Positions 39,704-47,399 of a stretch of 64,000 nucleotides of DNA are shown here, piece after piece. This DNA is from Thermoanaerobaculaceae bacterium (GTDB lineage: Bacteria; Acidobacteriota; Thermoanaerobaculia; Thermoanaerobaculales; Thermoanaerobaculaceae), in NCBI GenBank assembly GCA_013388425.1, contig JACADV010000086.1, positions 1 to 64,000 on the forward strand. The letters are read 5' to 3'. The notes under the pieces were generated by a model. That model worked only from the letters and a program-made list of their open reading frames with translations, was not told the DNA's origin and did not search any database. The translations under genes were made by a program, and so were the position numbers. Every line of letters starts with the position of its first letter. The stretch's first letter is position 1.

Positions 39704-41125
39704 ATGGTGCCGAGACTCCACCTTTTTGCCGTTGCCGTTGCCCTCCTGCTGCCGAGCCTCCCCGGCCAGGCACGGGAGTACACCCACCAGAAGTACTTCG
39801 AGCACTACGAGGGCACCGCCACCTGCCTGCAGTGCCACGCTGAGGAGGCGCGCAGCTTCTTCCACTCGCAGCACTACCAGTGGCGCTCGGCCACCGCCAA
39901 GATCGTCAACGGCGGCGGGAAAGAGTTTGGCAAGATCAATGTTATCAACGATTTTTGCACTGCCGTGGGTCCCTCCTGGATTGGTCTCACCAACAATTCG
40001 CGGGGCGAGGCAATCTCCAAGGGGTGCTCCAAGTGCCACGCGGGGTTGGGGCGACTCCCGGAGCCTGGTGAATCCCCGGAGCAGCTGGCCAACATCGACT
40101 GCCTGATGTGCCACGCGGCGGGGTACAACCGCGACCTCTACCAGCGCACCGATGGGGGGTGGGAGTGGCGGCCAGTGCTGTGGAAGAACCCCGAAGGTCT
40201 GGACTCGGTGGCCAAGCGGATCGGCCGCCCCACCACCACCTCCTGCCTGCGCTGCCACGCTGGCTCTGGGGGCGGCCCCAACTTCAAGCGGGGCGACCTG
40301 GAGTACGCGGTGACGGAGCGGGACCGCACCTTCGACGTGCATCTGGCCAAGGACGGGGCCGGCCTGGACTGCCTCGACTGCCACGGCGGCAGCGACCACA
40401 AGGTGCGCGGGCGCGGGGCCGACCTCTTTGGGGACGAGATGCCCGATCGGCCCCTTGGCTGTGACGACGCCGCTTGCCACGGTTCGGCCCCCCACACCGT
40501 GGAGGCGCTCAATCTGCACACCGCGCGGGTGGCCTGCCAGAGCTGCCACATCCCCACCTTCGCCAAGGCTGACCCCACCGACATGGTGCGCGACTGGTCC
40601 ACCCCCGCTTACCACCAGGAGCAGGACAAGTGGAGCGCCACCATCACCATGGCCAAGGACGTGGTACCGGTCTACGCCTGGTACAACGGCACCACCCGCG
40701 CGCAGCTCCCCGGTGTGGCGGTCACCCGCGGCCGGGACGGGCGCGTGGGGATGATGCTGCCGCAGGGGGACCGCAGCGACCCCAGGGCCAAGATCTACCC
40801 GTTCAAGCGGCACCTGGCCAAGATGCCGGTGCTGGTGGGGAAGAACTGGCTGCTGCCCATTGCCGTGGAGGAGTTCTTCGCCTCCGGCCAGCTGGACGCG
40901 GCAGTGAAGAAGGGGGCGGAGGAGTTCTACGGCGTGAAGGATGCCGCGTACGAGTGGGTGGAGACCGTGCGCTACATGGGGATCTCCCACGAGGTGGTGC
41001 CGGCACGGGGGGCGCTGGGGTGCCTGGACTGCCACTCGCCCAAGGGGCGTCTCGACTGGCAGGCCCTGGGCTACCGCGGCGATCCGCTGGTGGCGGCGAT
41101 GCGGGCCGCCCACGGCAAGCGGTGA
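39704..41125 (+). CDS. Octahaem c-type cytochrome, tetrathionate-reductase-like family
   Basis: A 473-residue exported protein at ATG 39704 behind GGGAGG, with signal peptide MVPRLHLFAVAVALLLPSLP. I count eight haem sites: CLQCH, CSKCH, CLMCH, CLRCH, CLDCH, a variant CDDAACH with four residues between the cysteines, CQSCH and CLDCH. The opening (HQKYFEHYEGTATCLQCHAE) and spacing resemble the octahaem tetrathionate reductase (Otr) family, whose members reduce tetrathionate, nitrite or hydroxylamine in vitro. The real substrate here is unknown. No membrane anchor is seen, so it should be periplasmic or, through the neighbouring barrel, outer-membrane associated. A strong hairpin follows the gene. 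Confidence 0.85.
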   Translation: MVPRLHLFAVAVALLLPSLPGQAREYTHQKYFEHYEGTATCLQCHAEEARSFFHSQHYQWRSATAKIVNGGGKEFGKINVINDFCTAVGPSWIGLTNNSRGEAISKGCSKCHAGLGRLPEPGESPEQLANIDCLMCHAAGYNRDLYQRTDGGWEWRPVLWKNPEGLDSVAKRIGRPTTTSCLRCHAGSGGGPNFKRGDLEYAVTERDRTFDVHLAKDGAGLDCLDCHGGSDHKVRGRGADLFGDEMPDRPLGCDDAACHGSAPHTVEALNLHTARVACQSCHIPTFAKADPTDMVRDWSTPAYHQEQDKWSATITMAKDVVPVYAWYNGTTRAQLPGVAVTRGRDGRVGMMLPQGDRSDPRAKIYPFKRHLAKMPVLVGKNWLLPIAVEEFFASGQLDAAVKKGAEEFYGVKDAAYEWVETVRYMGISHEVVPARGALGCLDCHSPKGRLDWQALGYRGDPLVAAMRAAHGKR

Positions 41126-41160
41126 CGGCTCGGCGCTCCCCTGGGAACGGGAAATGACAG

Positions 41161-41184
41161 GCGGCCGCCCCACCGGGCGGCCGC
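41161..41184. terminator. Hairpin terminator between convergent operons
   Basis: A perfect 10-bp stem, GCGGCCGCCC with its complement, and loop CACC. It lies between the end of the octahaem cytochrome gene and the end of the minus-strand LpxB-N gene, and could stop both transcripts. No T-tract follows. Confidence 0.65.
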
Positions 41185-41198
41185 TGCTGGTTCAAGGT

Positions 41199-41474
41199 TC
41201 AAGCGCGCGGGCGGCGCTGGCGGCGGATGAGCATGAGGTTGCGCAGGTACACCACCAGCCCGGCCGCCTGTCCCAGGGTGAAGACCGGATCGTGGCGAAG
41301 GATGGCGTACAGGAGCAGCGTCACCCCGCCGGCCAGGGACAGGTACCAAAAGGTCACCGGGATGACGCTCTCCCGCTTGGACTCGGAGACCACCCACTGC
41401 ACCAGGAAGCGGGCGGAGAACAGCGCCTGGCCCAGGAATCCAAAGGCCATGAGCGAGGTGGAGGGCAGGTTCAT
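41199..41474 (-). CDS. Lipid-A-disaccharide-synthase N-terminal-domain (LAB_N) membrane protein
   Basis: A 91-residue protein with three membrane segments and the LAB_N pattern: MAFGFLGQALFSARFLVQWV, SESKRESVIPVTFWYLSLAG, GVTLLLYAILRHDPVFTLGQ and AAGLVVYLRNLMLIRR. The domain is found alone or fused to LpxB and resembles half of a PQ-loop/SWEET-type unit; its function is unknown. It overlaps the GT2 glycosyltransferase stop by 4 bases, a common pairing that suggests a role in lipid-linked sugar modification of the envelope. Confidence 0.85.
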   Translation of the reverse strand: MNLPSTSLMAFGFLGQALFSARFLVQWVVSESKRESVIPVTFWYLSLAGGVTLLLYAILRHDPVFTLGQAAGLVVYLRNLMLIRRQRRPRA

Positions 41475-42184
41475 GGCTTGAGCCTCCAGTGCAGGTGGCG
41501 ATCCTGCAGCCAGCGCACCCCCAGCGCATCACGCAGGCCCCGGAACGCCCGGTCCCACGTGCCGTACTTGGACTTTCCGCTCGCCCGGGGCCGGTGCCCC
41601 ACCGGCACCTGCCGTACGGTGTACCCCTCCAGGCGCAGCAGCGTGGGGAGGAAACGGTGGGCCCCGTTCCACATGCGCACCGCGCGGATGGCCTCGGCTC
41701 GGAACGCCTTCAAGGGGCAGCCGGTGTCCACGATATCTTCGCGGGTGAGTCGGTTACGCACGGCGTTGGCGAAGCGGGAGGAGAAGCGCTTCCACCCGGT
41801 ATCGTGGCGGTCGGTGCGGATCCCCACCGCCGCGTCGCAGTCCGCCAGGGCCTCCAGGAGCCGGGGGATGTCGCCGGGGTCGGACTGCAGGTCCGCGTCC
41901 AGCATGAGGATCACGGTCCCGGCTGCGTGGCGAAAGCCCGCGTCCAGCGCCGCCGACTGGCCACAGTTGCGCTCGAAGTGCAAGGCGCGCACCGCCGGGT
42001 GCCGGCGTGCTAGCTCGTCGCACAGTTCGCCGGAACCGTCGGTGGACCCGTCGTCCACCAGGAGGATCTCGTACGGCCCACCCAGCTGCAGGAGCACCGG
42101 TTCCAGCTCCCCGATCAACGGCTCCAAGTTGCCTCGCTCGTTGAACACGGGGACCACCACGGAAAACACGCAACCCTGCGACAT
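41471..42184 (-). CDS. GT2 glycosyltransferase, dolichyl-phosphate-mannose-synthase-like
   Basis: A 237-residue GT-A fold enzyme from ATG 42184. Motifs: FSVVVPVFNERGNLEPLIGE, EILLVDDGSTDGSGELCDEL, LDAGFRHAAGTVILMLDADL (DxD-type metal site) and GCPLKAFRAEAIRA, with the basic RPRASGKSKYGTWDRA near the end. It has no C-terminal membrane helices. It likely transfers a sugar to polyprenyl phosphate. The start is set by TAGAAT 7 bases upstream and the absence of a Shine-Dalgarno sequence, so it is probably a leaderless message. It is coupled to the LAB_N gene downstream. Confidence 0.87.
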   Translation of the reverse strand: MSQGCVFSVVVPVFNERGNLEPLIGELEPVLLQLGGPYEILLVDDGSTDGSGELCDELARRHPAVRALHFERNCGQSAALDAGFRHAAGTVILMLDADLQSDPGDIPRLLEALADCDAAVGIRTDRHDTGWKRFSSRFANAVRNRLTREDIVDTGCPLKAFRAEAIRAVRMWNGAHRFLPTLLRLEGYTVRQVPVGHRPRASGKSKYGTWDRAFRGLRDALGVRWLQDRHLHWRLKP

Positions 42185-42191
42185 GGCGAGG

Positions 42192-42197
42192 ATTCTA
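42192..42197 (-). promoter_or_regulatory. -10 box for a leaderless glycosyltransferase transcript
   Basis: TAGAAT reading leftwards at 42197-42192, 7 bases before ATG 42184; no Shine-Dalgarno sequence is present. Confidence 0.5.
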
Positions 42198-42229
42198 ACG
42201 CACCGGCTGGGCATCGGCTGCGCGGCGCT

Positions 42230-43906
42230 TCAAAACTCGGCCCGCTCCAGGTGCCGGATACCCAGGCGCAGCGGCACCACCGTGGTCACCACCGCCCCCA
42301 CGGCCAGGCAGGCGAGCGCCCCGGCGAGGGGCCAGGCACGCCCGTGCGGGTGCCGCAGCCAGTGCAGGGCCGTGGTTTCTGCCCCTGCCGCCAAGATCAC
42401 GTAAACGAGGCTGGCAATGAAGGTGAGTGTTCCCCCCATGCCGGAGACCACTCGAGCCGGTTCTTCCGCGGTGAAGTCGGGATAGAGGCTGCCCAGCCCC
42501 ACGGCGAGGCCCGACAGGGCAAAGCTGGAGACGAAGGCGGTGCCCACGGCAATGGCAAAGGGGGCTGGAGCGAGAGCGAGCCGGAAGGAGGAGAGCGCCA
42601 CGAGCGCCACGGTGAGGGGGCAGCAGATCGCCGAGGCGAGCGCAAACTTCTGCAGGACCAGCAGCCGGCGCGGCAGGGGGGCCAGGCCCACGAGCCAGAA
42701 ACGCCGCCCTTCCAGGCTCACCAGGGGGAAGATGAAGCGGGTGGTGAGGGTGGCCAGCACCAGGAGCGAGGCCACGGTATTTGCCAGGGTGATGAACGTC
42801 TGCCAGAAGGCCTGCTCGAACTTGGGCGAGGAGGTGCGCATGTTGGCCACGTAGAGGGCAAGGATGCCAAAGAAGATGGCGAACTGCGACCACTGCGCCG
42901 GGTCGCGCCGGAACACCGTGATGTCCTTCACCGACAGCGACCGCACGGGGGCGGGCAGCCGGCGCAGCAGCCACTCCAGCGCACGTGCCCCAGCGCGGCG
43001 TCGCCGCCCTCGCCGGGGGGCAGGGAAGCTGGCCATACTGGGGAGCAGCAGGGCGCTTGCCATCTCGGCGGCAAGCCACACGGCAAACACCCCGTTGGCG
43101 GTCAAGAGCAGCAGGTGGAAGGTTGCCCCCGCCCGCTCGCCCTGGGCCGCCTCCAGCACGGCCCCTGCAAACCACTGGCTGGGCAGGAGCGGGCTCTGCG
43201 CCCGCCCCGCCAGCTCCACCAGCGGGCCCACGTCCAGGCCAGCCTCCCGTTGCGCCGCCTTGAGCTGCGCTCGGAAGAGCAGGAAGGCGCCGAGGAGCAC
43301 CGCCGCGCCCAGGAGGAGGATGGCGGGGCGCGGCAGGCGCGGCACGATCCGCGCCGCCAGCATGGCCAGCACGGCCCCCCCTGCAGCGGGGATGAGGACA
43401 AAGGGCAAGTAACCCAGCAGCGCGGTCAGGTAGAAGCCCAGGGGGGCGTGGCGCACCAGGCCGTAGGCCAGGAGCACCGGCGAGCCCAAGAACGCCGAGG
43501 CCCAGGAGGCAAAGAAAACGATCTCCACGAAGCGCGAGAGGAACACGGTGCGCCCGGAGAGGGGGTAGGCCGCGAGGGCTTGCGTCTCGCGGGAGCGGTA
43601 GAAGGTGGCGAAGGCGAGGAGCGCGTTGGAGAAGAGCAGCATGAAGAGGAGCACGAGGGCAAAGACCGACAGGAGCCGGGGGACGAGCACCTCGGAGAGC
43701 GACAGGTTGCGGGTGCCCAGGAGCTCGTTGCCGAAGCGGTCGAGGAAGCGGAAGGTGGCAAAGGAGACAGCAAAGGCGGCCAACCACAGCAGCGCCACCG
43801 ACACCGACACAAACGCCACCTTGAGTTTGGACTCCCGGCGCACGCCAGCAACGGCGTGGCGCAGGGTGTGGAGCTTGGCCATGAGGAGGGCACCGAGCTG
43901 GCTCAC
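42230..43906 (-). CDS. ABC transporter permease, large ABC-2-like
   Basis: A 558-residue membrane protein. The start is GTG 43906, overlapping the ATPase stop (GTGA), with GGAGG about 8 bases upstream; ATG 43882 has no ribosome site. About a dozen hydrophobic helices are visible in two halves, separated near residues 310-340 by an arginine-rich loop (FPAPRRGRRRRAGARALEWL). Features such as SVKDITVFRRDPAQWSQFAI resemble ABC-2-type permeases with duplicated halves. With the ATPase it would export or flip an unknown substrate. It is third in the transglutaminase-ATPase-permease operon. Confidence 0.78.
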   Translation of the reverse strand: MSQLGALLMAKLHTLRHAVAGVRRESKLKVAFVSVSVALLWLAAFAVSFATFRFLDRFGNELLGTRNLSLSEVLVPRLLSVFALVLLFMLLFSNALLAFATFYRSRETQALAAYPLSGRTVFLSRFVEIVFFASWASAFLGSPVLLAYGLVRHAPLGFYLTALLGYLPFVLIPAAGGAVLAMLAARIVPRLPRPAILLLGAAVLLGAFLLFRAQLKAAQREAGLDVGPLVELAGRAQSPLLPSQWFAGAVLEAAQGERAGATFHLLLLTANGVFAVWLAAEMASALLLPSMASFPAPRRGRRRRAGARALEWLLRRLPAPVRSLSVKDITVFRRDPAQWSQFAIFFGILALYVANMRTSSPKFEQAFWQTFITLANTVASLLVLATLTTRFIFPLVSLEGRRFWLVGLAPLPRRLLVLQKFALASAICCPLTVALVALSSFRLALAPAPFAIAVGTAFVSSFALSGLAVGLGSLYPDFTAEEPARVVSGMGGTLTFIASLVYVILAAGAETTALHWLRHPHGRAWPLAGALACLAVGAVVTTVVPLRLGIRHLERAEF

Positions 43907-44628
43907 CCCCGGTCCTCCGTGAGTTCCAGGAACACGTCCTCCAGGGAACCCGGCCGCGAGGCCAGGCGCTTGATTTCCGCCACCGTCCCGGTGGCGAGGA
44001 GCCGTCCCCGGTGGATCACCCCGACTCGGTCCGCCACCTCCTCCACGATGGGCAGGGTGTGGGTGGACATGAACACGGTCACCCCCTGCCGGGTGCGCTC
44101 CTTGAGGTAGGTGCGGACGGTGCGGATGCTGCGCGGATCCAGGCCCACCCAGGGCTCGTCCACCACCACCACCTGCGGCTCGTGCAGGAAAGTGGCGGCA
44201 AAGCACAGCTTCTGCCGCATCCCGTGGGAGAGGTCGGCGATCAGCTCGTCCGCCACCTCGGCCACGTCGAAGGCGGCGAGGAGGTCGCCCACGCGCTCCG
44301 CCAGGCCTTTGCCGTCCACCCCGTACAGGCCGGCCACCAGGCGCATGAGCTCAAAGCCGGTGAGCCGCTCGTAGAGGAACGGCTGGTCGGGCACGTAGCC
44401 GAGCAGCCGCTTGGCCTCCACGGGCTGCTGGACGATGTCGAAGCCGCCGATGAACGCCCGCCCGCGGGTGGGGTGGAGCAGGCCGGTGAGGAGCTTGATG
44501 GTGGTGGTCTTCCCCGCCCCGTTCGGACCCAAGAAGCAGAAGAATTCACCGGCCTGGACTTCGAGGTCCAGCTCGGCCACGGCAAGCTTGGCGCCGAACG
44601 CCTTGGTGAGCGAGTTGGTGCGGATCAT
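43903..44628 (-). CDS. ABC transporter ATP-binding protein
   Basis: A 241-residue ATPase from ATG 44628, overlapping the transglutaminase stop (ATGA). Walker A is FLGPNGAGKTTTIKLLTGLL, the Q-loop is LGYVPDQPFLYERLTGFELM, the signature is DLSHGMRQKLCFAATFLHEP (LSHGMRQ), Walker B is VVVVDEPWVGLDPRS, and the H-loop is VFMSTHTLPIVEEV. It energises the permease encoded just downstream. The family resembles ABC-2-type exporters (YxlF/Nod/NatA group). The substrate is unknown. Confidence 0.92.
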   Translation of the reverse strand: MIRTNSLTKAFGAKLAVAELDLEVQAGEFFCFLGPNGAGKTTTIKLLTGLLHPTRGRAFIGGFDIVQQPVEAKRLLGYVPDQPFLYERLTGFELMRLVAGLYGVDGKGLAERVGDLLAAFDVAEVADELIADLSHGMRQKLCFAATFLHEPQVVVVDEPWVGLDPRSIRTVRTYLKERTRQGVTVFMSTHTLPIVEEVADRVGVIHRGRLLATGTVAEIKRLASRPGSLEDVFLELTEDRG

Positions 44629-46097
44629 TCCACCTCCACCACCTCCACCTGCAGCTGGCCCAGGAAGGCCAGTACCTGACCCCACCGTTCGATGCCGCCC
44701 TCCACGAGCTTCAGGTGGGTGGCATCGGCCACCTCCTGCCCGAGGGTGGGGTCCACCCACACCCACCGTCCCACCCACACCTCGGGCCAGGCGTGGTAGC
44801 CAAACGCCTGCAGCTCCTCGCTCCACACCAGCCCCACCGCCATCCGGCACGGCACCCCGGCGGCGCGCGCCAGGGCCGTGAAGAGGACGGTGTGCTCGTT
44901 GCAGTCCCCCTCGCGGCTGGAGAGCACGTCCAGCGCCGAAGGCAGGCTCACCACCGGTTCCTTGGCCACGTGGTCGTGCACCCACCGGTTGAGGCGTTGC
45001 ACCTTCTCCCATACCTCGGTGGCCCCGGCCACGGCAGCAGCGGCTGCAGCCCGCACCCGGGGGTGGTCCGACTGCACCAGCGGTTCGGGTGTGAGAAACC
45101 CTGTGGGCAGGAGCGTCTGCGTCCCCCCGGGCAGGGGCCGCTGCGGCTGCACGCGGTAGGTGGCGGGGCGCAGCTGCGCCTGCGTGTCGTCTTCGGGGAG
45201 CGCCTGCTCGATCCCCGACAGGTGCACCACCAGCCGGCGGGCGCCGCGCATTGGTCGCTTGCCCTGGGGCACCACCAGGCTGCGGGCGAGGAGCTCCGGT
45301 GGCGCGGAGGGCTGGTCTCCGGCCAGGGCTTCCTGGCGCGTGAGGCGGCGCAGCCGCACCCCAAAGGGGGTGGTGGCCTCGAGGATCTCCCCCTCGGTAT
45401 CGGTCCACACCGTGATGGTGCTGGCGCCGCTGGTCACGAGCAGCGCCTGCGCCGCCTCGGCCGGCCCGCCGCCCGGTGCTTCCGCGCCCTTCGGCCGGCG
45501 TACCCGCACTCGGGTGGGCTGCAGCGTCATGGGGTCGAAGCCGGGGAGCAGCACCTCCTCCCCCGGCGCCAGCGGGGGGAGGGTGCTGCCCAGGGGGGAG
45601 AGCCCGCCGGTAGCAAAGAGTTCCTCGTCCACCCGGGTCGAGAGCGGGATCTCCTCTCCCGCCGAGGTGACCACCGCCTCCAGGAACCCGTCGCGGATCG
45701 TGCCGGCCAGCTCCAGGCGGTGCTCGCCCGAGACCAGCGAACCCGAAAGCTCCGCCTTGCCCGCAGCCAGCGGGCGCCACAGGGAGCCGGCGAGCTGCAC
45801 GCGCTCGGTCGAGCCCGCGACGGTGAGGGAGAGGGCAGCGGTGAGGTGCAGCGTGGTCCCTTCCGTACCCCCCCGCTCCTCCGGGCGTTGCACCAGGTGC
45901 ACCACGCCCAGGCGACCGCCGTCGGCGAACACGCCGTACCAGCGCTCCCGAGGCTCGGTGACCGCCTGAGCGGGCCGGAGCCGACCGTGGGCCGGCAGCA
46001 CCTCGCGCCGCACGAGCCACACCGTCATCGTTAGCCAGAAGGCCACGATCAGCGACCCGACTAGCCACCGGCGCGCGCGCGCTGCCCCCCCGCTCAC
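44625..46097 (-). CDS. Membrane-anchored transglutaminase-like protein
   Basis: A 490-residue protein from GTG 46097. One N-terminal membrane helix (WLVGSLIVAFWLTMTVWLV) anchors a large extracytoplasmic part, beta-rich from about 40-330. The C-terminal transglutaminase core has nucleophile Cys in LSSREGDCNEHTVLFTALAR, His in AFGYHAWPEVWVGRWV and Asp in WVDPTLGQEVAD. It is probably a protease or peptide-crosslinking enzyme at the cell surface. There is no Shine-Dalgarno sequence: TACAAT ends 6 bases before GTG, suggesting a leaderless message. It is coupled to the ABC transporter genes, which may export its substrate or product. Confidence 0.82.
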   Translation of the reverse strand: MSGGAARARRWLVGSLIVAFWLTMTVWLVRREVLPAHGRLRPAQAVTEPRERWYGVFADGGRLGVVHLVQRPEERGGTEGTTLHLTAALSLTVAGSTERVQLAGSLWRPLAAGKAELSGSLVSGEHRLELAGTIRDGFLEAVVTSAGEEIPLSTRVDEELFATGGLSPLGSTLPPLAPGEEVLLPGFDPMTLQPTRVRVRRPKGAEAPGGGPAEAAQALLVTSGASTITVWTDTEGEILEATTPFGVRLRRLTRQEALAGDQPSAPPELLARSLVVPQGKRPMRGARRLVVHLSGIEQALPEDDTQAQLRPATYRVQPQRPLPGGTQTLLPTGFLTPEPLVQSDHPRVRAAAAAAVAGATEVWEKVQRLNRWVHDHVAKEPVVSLPSALDVLSSREGDCNEHTVLFTALARAAGVPCRMAVGLVWSEELQAFGYHAWPEVWVGRWVWVDPTLGQEVADATHLKLVEGGIERWGQVLAFLGQLQVEVVEVE

Positions 46098-46103
46098 ACC
46101 GGC

Positions 46104-46109
46104 ATTGTA
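46104..46109 (-). promoter_or_regulatory. -10 box for a leaderless transglutaminase-operon transcript
   Basis: TACAAT reading leftwards at 46109-46104, 6 bases before GTG 46097. Confidence 0.5.
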
Positions 46110-46202
46110 GGTGGGCTGCGCCGATTCCCCGCCCGTGTTTCGCGCACGGGCGGGGTGGCGGAGGGGGGCGGTGGCGCTCGCGCCGGCAGGGATCCCGAGG
46201 CT

Positions 46203-46286
46203 GCGCCTCCCCTTTCGTCATCCTGAGGCCGCGCTTCCCCTTTCGTCATCCTGAGCCTGCGCTTCCCCTTTCGTCATCCTGAGCCT
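46203..46286. repeat. Three tandem 28-base repeat units
   Basis: Units start at 46203, 46231 and 46259 and share GCGCTTCCCCTTTCGTCATC followed by CTGAGCCT. The first unit differs at two or three bases. GCGGAGCAGGCGAAGGATCC follows the last unit, forming a REP-like palindrome with it (CCTGCGGAGCAGG). The array lies in the 373-base gene-free stretch 46098-46470, which otherwise holds only the inverted copies, a hairpin and the -10 box of the neighbouring gene. Confidence 0.8.
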
Positions 46287-46368
46287 GCGGAGCAGGCGAA
46301 GGATCCCGTCATTGATGGAGCGCCGGCGATCGTGCGGCAGCCGTGCCAGCATTGTCGAGACCCTTCGC

Positions 46369-46425
46369 CCGCCTGCGGCGGGCTCAGGGTGACGGGGGAG
46401 AAAGGGGCGGGCTCAGGGTGACGGG
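46369..46425. repeat. Inverted REP-like copies of the upstream repeat
   Basis: CCCTTCGCCCGCCTGCGGCG followed by GGCTCAGGGTGACGGGGG is a reverse-orientation relative of the repeat at 46203-46306. A second partial copy, GGGCGGGCTCAGGGTGACGG, follows at about 46405-46424. CCCGCCTGCGGCGGG is itself a palindrome. Such mobile-like palindromes usually occur in many dispersed genomic copies. Confidence 0.65.
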
Positions 46426-46432
46426 AAGGCGC

Positions 46433-46449
46433 AGCGGCCTGCGGCCGCT
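46433..46449 (-). terminator. Possible terminator of the suf operon
   Basis: AGCGGCC-TGC-GGCCGCT, a perfect 7-bp stem with a 3-base loop, 21 bases beyond the stop of the last suf-operon gene. It lacks a clear T-tract, so its role is tentative. Confidence 0.4.
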
Positions 46450-46470
46450 TCAAAAGCCCAGGGCGCGCCG

Positions 46471-46788
46471 TCACTCCCAGATCCCGAGCTCGGCCTTGAC
46501 CTCGTCGGAGGCGTCGGTTCTGGGGTCCCAGGGGGGATCCCACTCCATGAGGACGCTGGCCGACGCAACACCGGGGAGGGTCCGCAGGGTGTGCTCCACG
46601 GCCGCGACAATCTGGGGGCCCTCGGGGCAAAACGGGGTGGTGAGGGTCATGGTGACGGTGACGGAGGTGCGATCCTCGGAGAGCTCGATGCGCCGCACCA
46701 GGCCCAGCTCGACGATGGAGATGCCGATCTCGGGGTCGGTGATGGGGGCCAGGGCCCGCTTGACAGTTTCCGCGTCGAGGGTGCTCAT
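46471..46788 (-). CDS. MIP18/DUF59-family Fe-S assembly protein
   Basis: A 105-residue protein with the DUF59 (MIP18) fold: ALAPITDPEIGISIVELGLV, the motif TPFCPEGPQIVAAVEHTLRT, and the C-terminal signature VEWDPPWDP-type sequence (LMEWDPPWDPRTDASDEVKA). The Cys in TPFCP is the conserved residue. Members such as SufT help mature or deliver Fe-S clusters. It is the last gene of the suf operon, overlapping sufU by 4 bases, which supports that role. Confidence 0.88.
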   Translation of the reverse strand: MSTLDAETVKRALAPITDPEIGISIVELGLVRRIELSEDRTSVTVTMTLTTPFCPEGPQIVAAVEHTLRTLPGVASASVLMEWDPPWDPRTDASDEVKAELGIWE

Positions 46789-47276
46789 GGCGCCCCCTCC
46801 TCTTCGCTGGTGGTTTCCGCCTGGGCGTGTCCCTGCCGCCAGGCGCGCAGGGCGTCGCGCAGCGTCACCCACGGCAGGAGGGCGCACTTGACCCGGACCG
46901 GGAAGTGCTTGACGCCTTCCAGCGCCTCCAGGTCGCCAGGGTCGCTGCCGGTGGGCCAGGTGCCACCGTGCATGACGCTGCGGAACGTCTCCACCTGCGC
47001 CTCTGCCTCGCCCACCGAGCGGCCGGGGACGAGTTCCGCCATCATCGACCCGGAGGCAGTACAGATGGCGCAGCCGTGTCCCTGGATTTCCACGCCAGCG
47101 ATGCGCTCGCCGTCCAGGGCGACGGCCAGCTCCACCTCGTCGCCGCACACCGGGTTGAAGCCATGGGCACGGGCATCCACCCGCGGCAGGGGGTGGCGGC
47201 CGCGCGGGTGGCGGTGGTGGTCCAGGACCACCTCGCGGTACAGCTCGTCCAGGTTGACTTCGCCATGCTCAGACAC
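46785..47276 (-). CDS. sufU: SufU-type sulfur transfer/scaffold protein
   Basis: A 163-residue protein from GTG 47276 with GGAGG 7 bases upstream. The family core is LYREVVLDHHRHPRGRHPLP, FNPVCGDEVELAVALDGERI, GHGCAICTASGSMMAELVPG and KCALLPWVTLRDALRAW. The three cysteines (NPVCGD, GCAIC region, VKCALLPW) with the Asp in CGDE form the zinc site through which SufU accepts persulfide from SufS. The SufU-specific insertion before RVKC is present. SufE is absent, so SufU is the likely partner of SufS here. The gap to sufS is 123 bases, wider than elsewhere in the operon. Confidence 0.92.
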   Translation of the reverse strand: MSEHGEVNLDELYREVVLDHHRHPRGRHPLPRVDARAHGFNPVCGDEVELAVALDGERIAGVEIQGHGCAICTASGSMMAELVPGRSVGEAEAQVETFRSVMHGGTWPTGSDPGDLEALEGVKHFPVRVKCALLPWVTLRDALRAWRQGHAQAETTSEEEGAP

Positions 47277-47399
47277 GAGAGTCCTCCCCCCCGCGGCGAG
47301 GGGGAACGAACAGCCGGGACAGGCGTGAGAGGGGCCAGCAGGTGAGGCGGCCAGGCCAAGGGGTGCCTCCAGCCAGGGGCGCGGAAGCACTTGCCACGG

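Noticed and set aside
42251-44110. Plus-strand frame of about 620 codons opposite the ABC permease
   Set aside because: Gln/Gly/Glu/His-rich shadow of a Leu/Ala-rich membrane protein on the other strand, with no recognisable domain.
46203-46425. CRISPR array
   Set aside because: The repeats are directly adjacent with no unique spacers, include inverted copies, and no cas genes are nearby; they fit a REP-like palindrome family.
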